Shown: piece by piece, positions 63,374-64,000 of the stretch | Layout: each line of letters opens with the position of its first letter | How positions within the stretch are numbered: the first letter of the stretch is position 1 | From: Phycisphaerales bacterium | Lineage (GTDB): Bacteria; Planctomycetota; Phycisphaerae; Phycisphaerales; UBA1924 | DNA length: 64,000 bases | Reading direction: 5' to 3' | Assembly (NCBI GenBank): GCA_028279375.1 | Contig: JANQNW010000016.1 | Coordinates: forward strand, 248,001-312,000 | Translations under genes and position numbers: made by a program | The notes under the pieces: model-generated | What the model saw: the letters and a program-made list of their open reading frames with translations, nothing else | Databases searched by the model: none | What the model was told of the DNA's origin: nothing

Positions 63374-64000
63374 TTAAGAATTTCAGAGCGTTCCTGGTCT
63401 TCGTTCTGATCGCTTCATTCGCATCGGACGCGATCGCGCAGTCGTCTCCGGTGCGCGCTGGGATCTCGAGCGGAGAGAAGTACCTGGGACAGCCATTCTT
63501 GCTTGAGATCGTGATATCAGGCGAAGGCCAGCTGCTTGAGCCGGAGCTTCCCGAGCTGCCACAGTTCGACGTTGCGAAACTCCAAACGAACACAACCTCG
63601 CGCGGCATCAATGGTCGATTCAGGCAGACCATTACGTTCCAGTATCAACTTATTGCGCGCGAATTGGGCAGCCTTGAGATTCCGCCTGCGACGGTCACCG
63701 TGGATGGACGCCAATACCAGACGCAGACATTCTCCGTTGAGATTCTCGCGCCGGAGCCATCACCCAGTTTCGAGTTGCAGGTCTCATTCGAGCAGGACGA
63801 AATCTATGTCGGCCAGCCTGTCCGGTTACGTCTCACGATTTTGTATACGAACAGTGCAGACGAGATTTCGATCTCGATTCCCGGCCTACGGGACGCATTC
63901 GAAGTACAGAATCGTCCGGCGTTCGAGTTGGACGCCTACACCCGGCGCGGCGAGAACCTGATCGAATTTCGCGTTGAGGGAATGACCGCGGCAGGTGTCT
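63370..64000 (+). CDS. batD: BatD-type exported protein (5' part, truncated by window edge)
   Basis: Starts at GTG 63370, overlapping the batC stop as GTGA, and stays open to the end of the window (210 codons). The product has a signal peptide (about 1-23, MIKNFRAFLVFVLIASFAS by start, ending AIAQ). The tandem beta domains of the BatD/oxygen-tolerance family follow: SSGEKYLGQPFLLEIVISGE, then FEQDEIYVGQPVRLRLTI. In this family the protein is anchored by a C-terminal helix, which lies outside the window. It is the last visible gene of the moxR-bat operon. Confidence 0.87.
   Translation, partial: MIKNFRAFLVFVLIASFASDAIAQSSPVRAGISSGEKYLGQPFLLEIVISGEGQLLEPELPELPQFDVAKLQTNTTSRGINGRFRQTITFQYQLIARELGSLEIPPATVTVDGRQYQTQTFSVEILAPEPSPSFELQVSFEQDEIYVGQPVRLRLTILYTNSADEISISIPGLRDAFEVQNRPAFELDAYTRRGENLIEFRVEGMTAAGV

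Noticed and set aside
1-64000. Insertion sequences, prophage, CRISPR arrays and integrative elements
   Set aside because: No transposase, integrase or phage genes, no regularly spaced repeats and no flanking direct repeats at either tRNA gene were seen. The base composition is even throughout.

Overview
The window is GC-rich chromosomal DNA from a free-living diderm bacterium, most probably a planctomycete of the Phycisphaerae type. The evidence is circumstantial but consistent. Two secreted proteins end in paired dockerin-like repeats of the form [21 protein letters not shown]. Many lipoproteins have lipoboxes, and apolipoprotein N-acyltransferase (Lnt) is present. There are heterotrophic catabolic genes and several secreted proteins of planctomycete style. 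Coding density is high, both strands are used in short alternating blocks, and there are no insertion sequences, prophage genes, CRISPR arrays or rRNA genes. The window reads as core chromosome rather than a mobile island.

Layout. 1-7,000: aromatic amino-acid catabolism. On the minus strand lie hppD, a secreted protein and the 5' part of hmgA (cut by the left edge), with a divergent Lrp/AsnC regulator. On the plus strand follow a pentaheme cytochrome with a dockerin-like tail and the two subunits of a 3-oxoacid CoA-transferase separated by a small membrane protein. The homogentisate pathway ends in fumarate and acetoacetate, so the transferase is the logical next step. Phenylalanine hydroxylase, which feeds the same route, is at 41.3-42.2 kb. 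7,000-13,400: nuoC, an ABC-2 permease, RNase Y with a long structured leader, and hypothetical proteins. 13,450-20,750: mnmA, bifunctional putA, a small lipoprotein, an AraC-GyrI regulator with a stand-alone GyrI-like protein, and a second dockerin-tailed secreted protein. 20,800-28,700: a SixA-like phosphatase, tRNA-Val(GAC), truB, tRNA-Ser(GGA), an unusual alkaline-phosphatase-like protein, a TlpA-like thioredoxin, a radical SAM protein, an ArsR-type regulator, a beta-propeller protein and a HIT protein.

28,700-41,300: a queuosine-precursor transporter divergent from mutL, the E1 and E2 genes of 2-oxoglutarate dehydrogenase, a low-molecular-weight phosphatase, a PHP phosphoesterase overlapping a single-chain UvrD/RecB-like helicase-nuclease, and a UPF0173 hydrolase. 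41,300-52,300 (all minus strand): phhA, mreBCD, a small membrane protein, a coiled-coil protein, a HEAT-repeat lipoprotein overlapping lnt, accD, a histidine-phosphatase-fold protein lacking its catalytic histidine, rpe and a class I glutamine-amidotransferase-like hydrolase. 52,390-57,100: guaB, a secreted beta-helix protein, ychF and aat. 57,377-64,000: a tightly coupled moxR-DUF58-batA-batB-batC-batD type operon that runs off the right edge.

Many genes have no visible Shine-Dalgarno sequence but carry a TAnnnT hexamer 5-9 bases before the ATG. This suggests frequent leaderless transcription. The observations most worth following up are that start signature, the structured leader of RNase Y, the PHP/helicase-nuclease pair, the His-less histidine-phosphatase protein and the alkaline-phosphatase homologue with replaced metal ligands.
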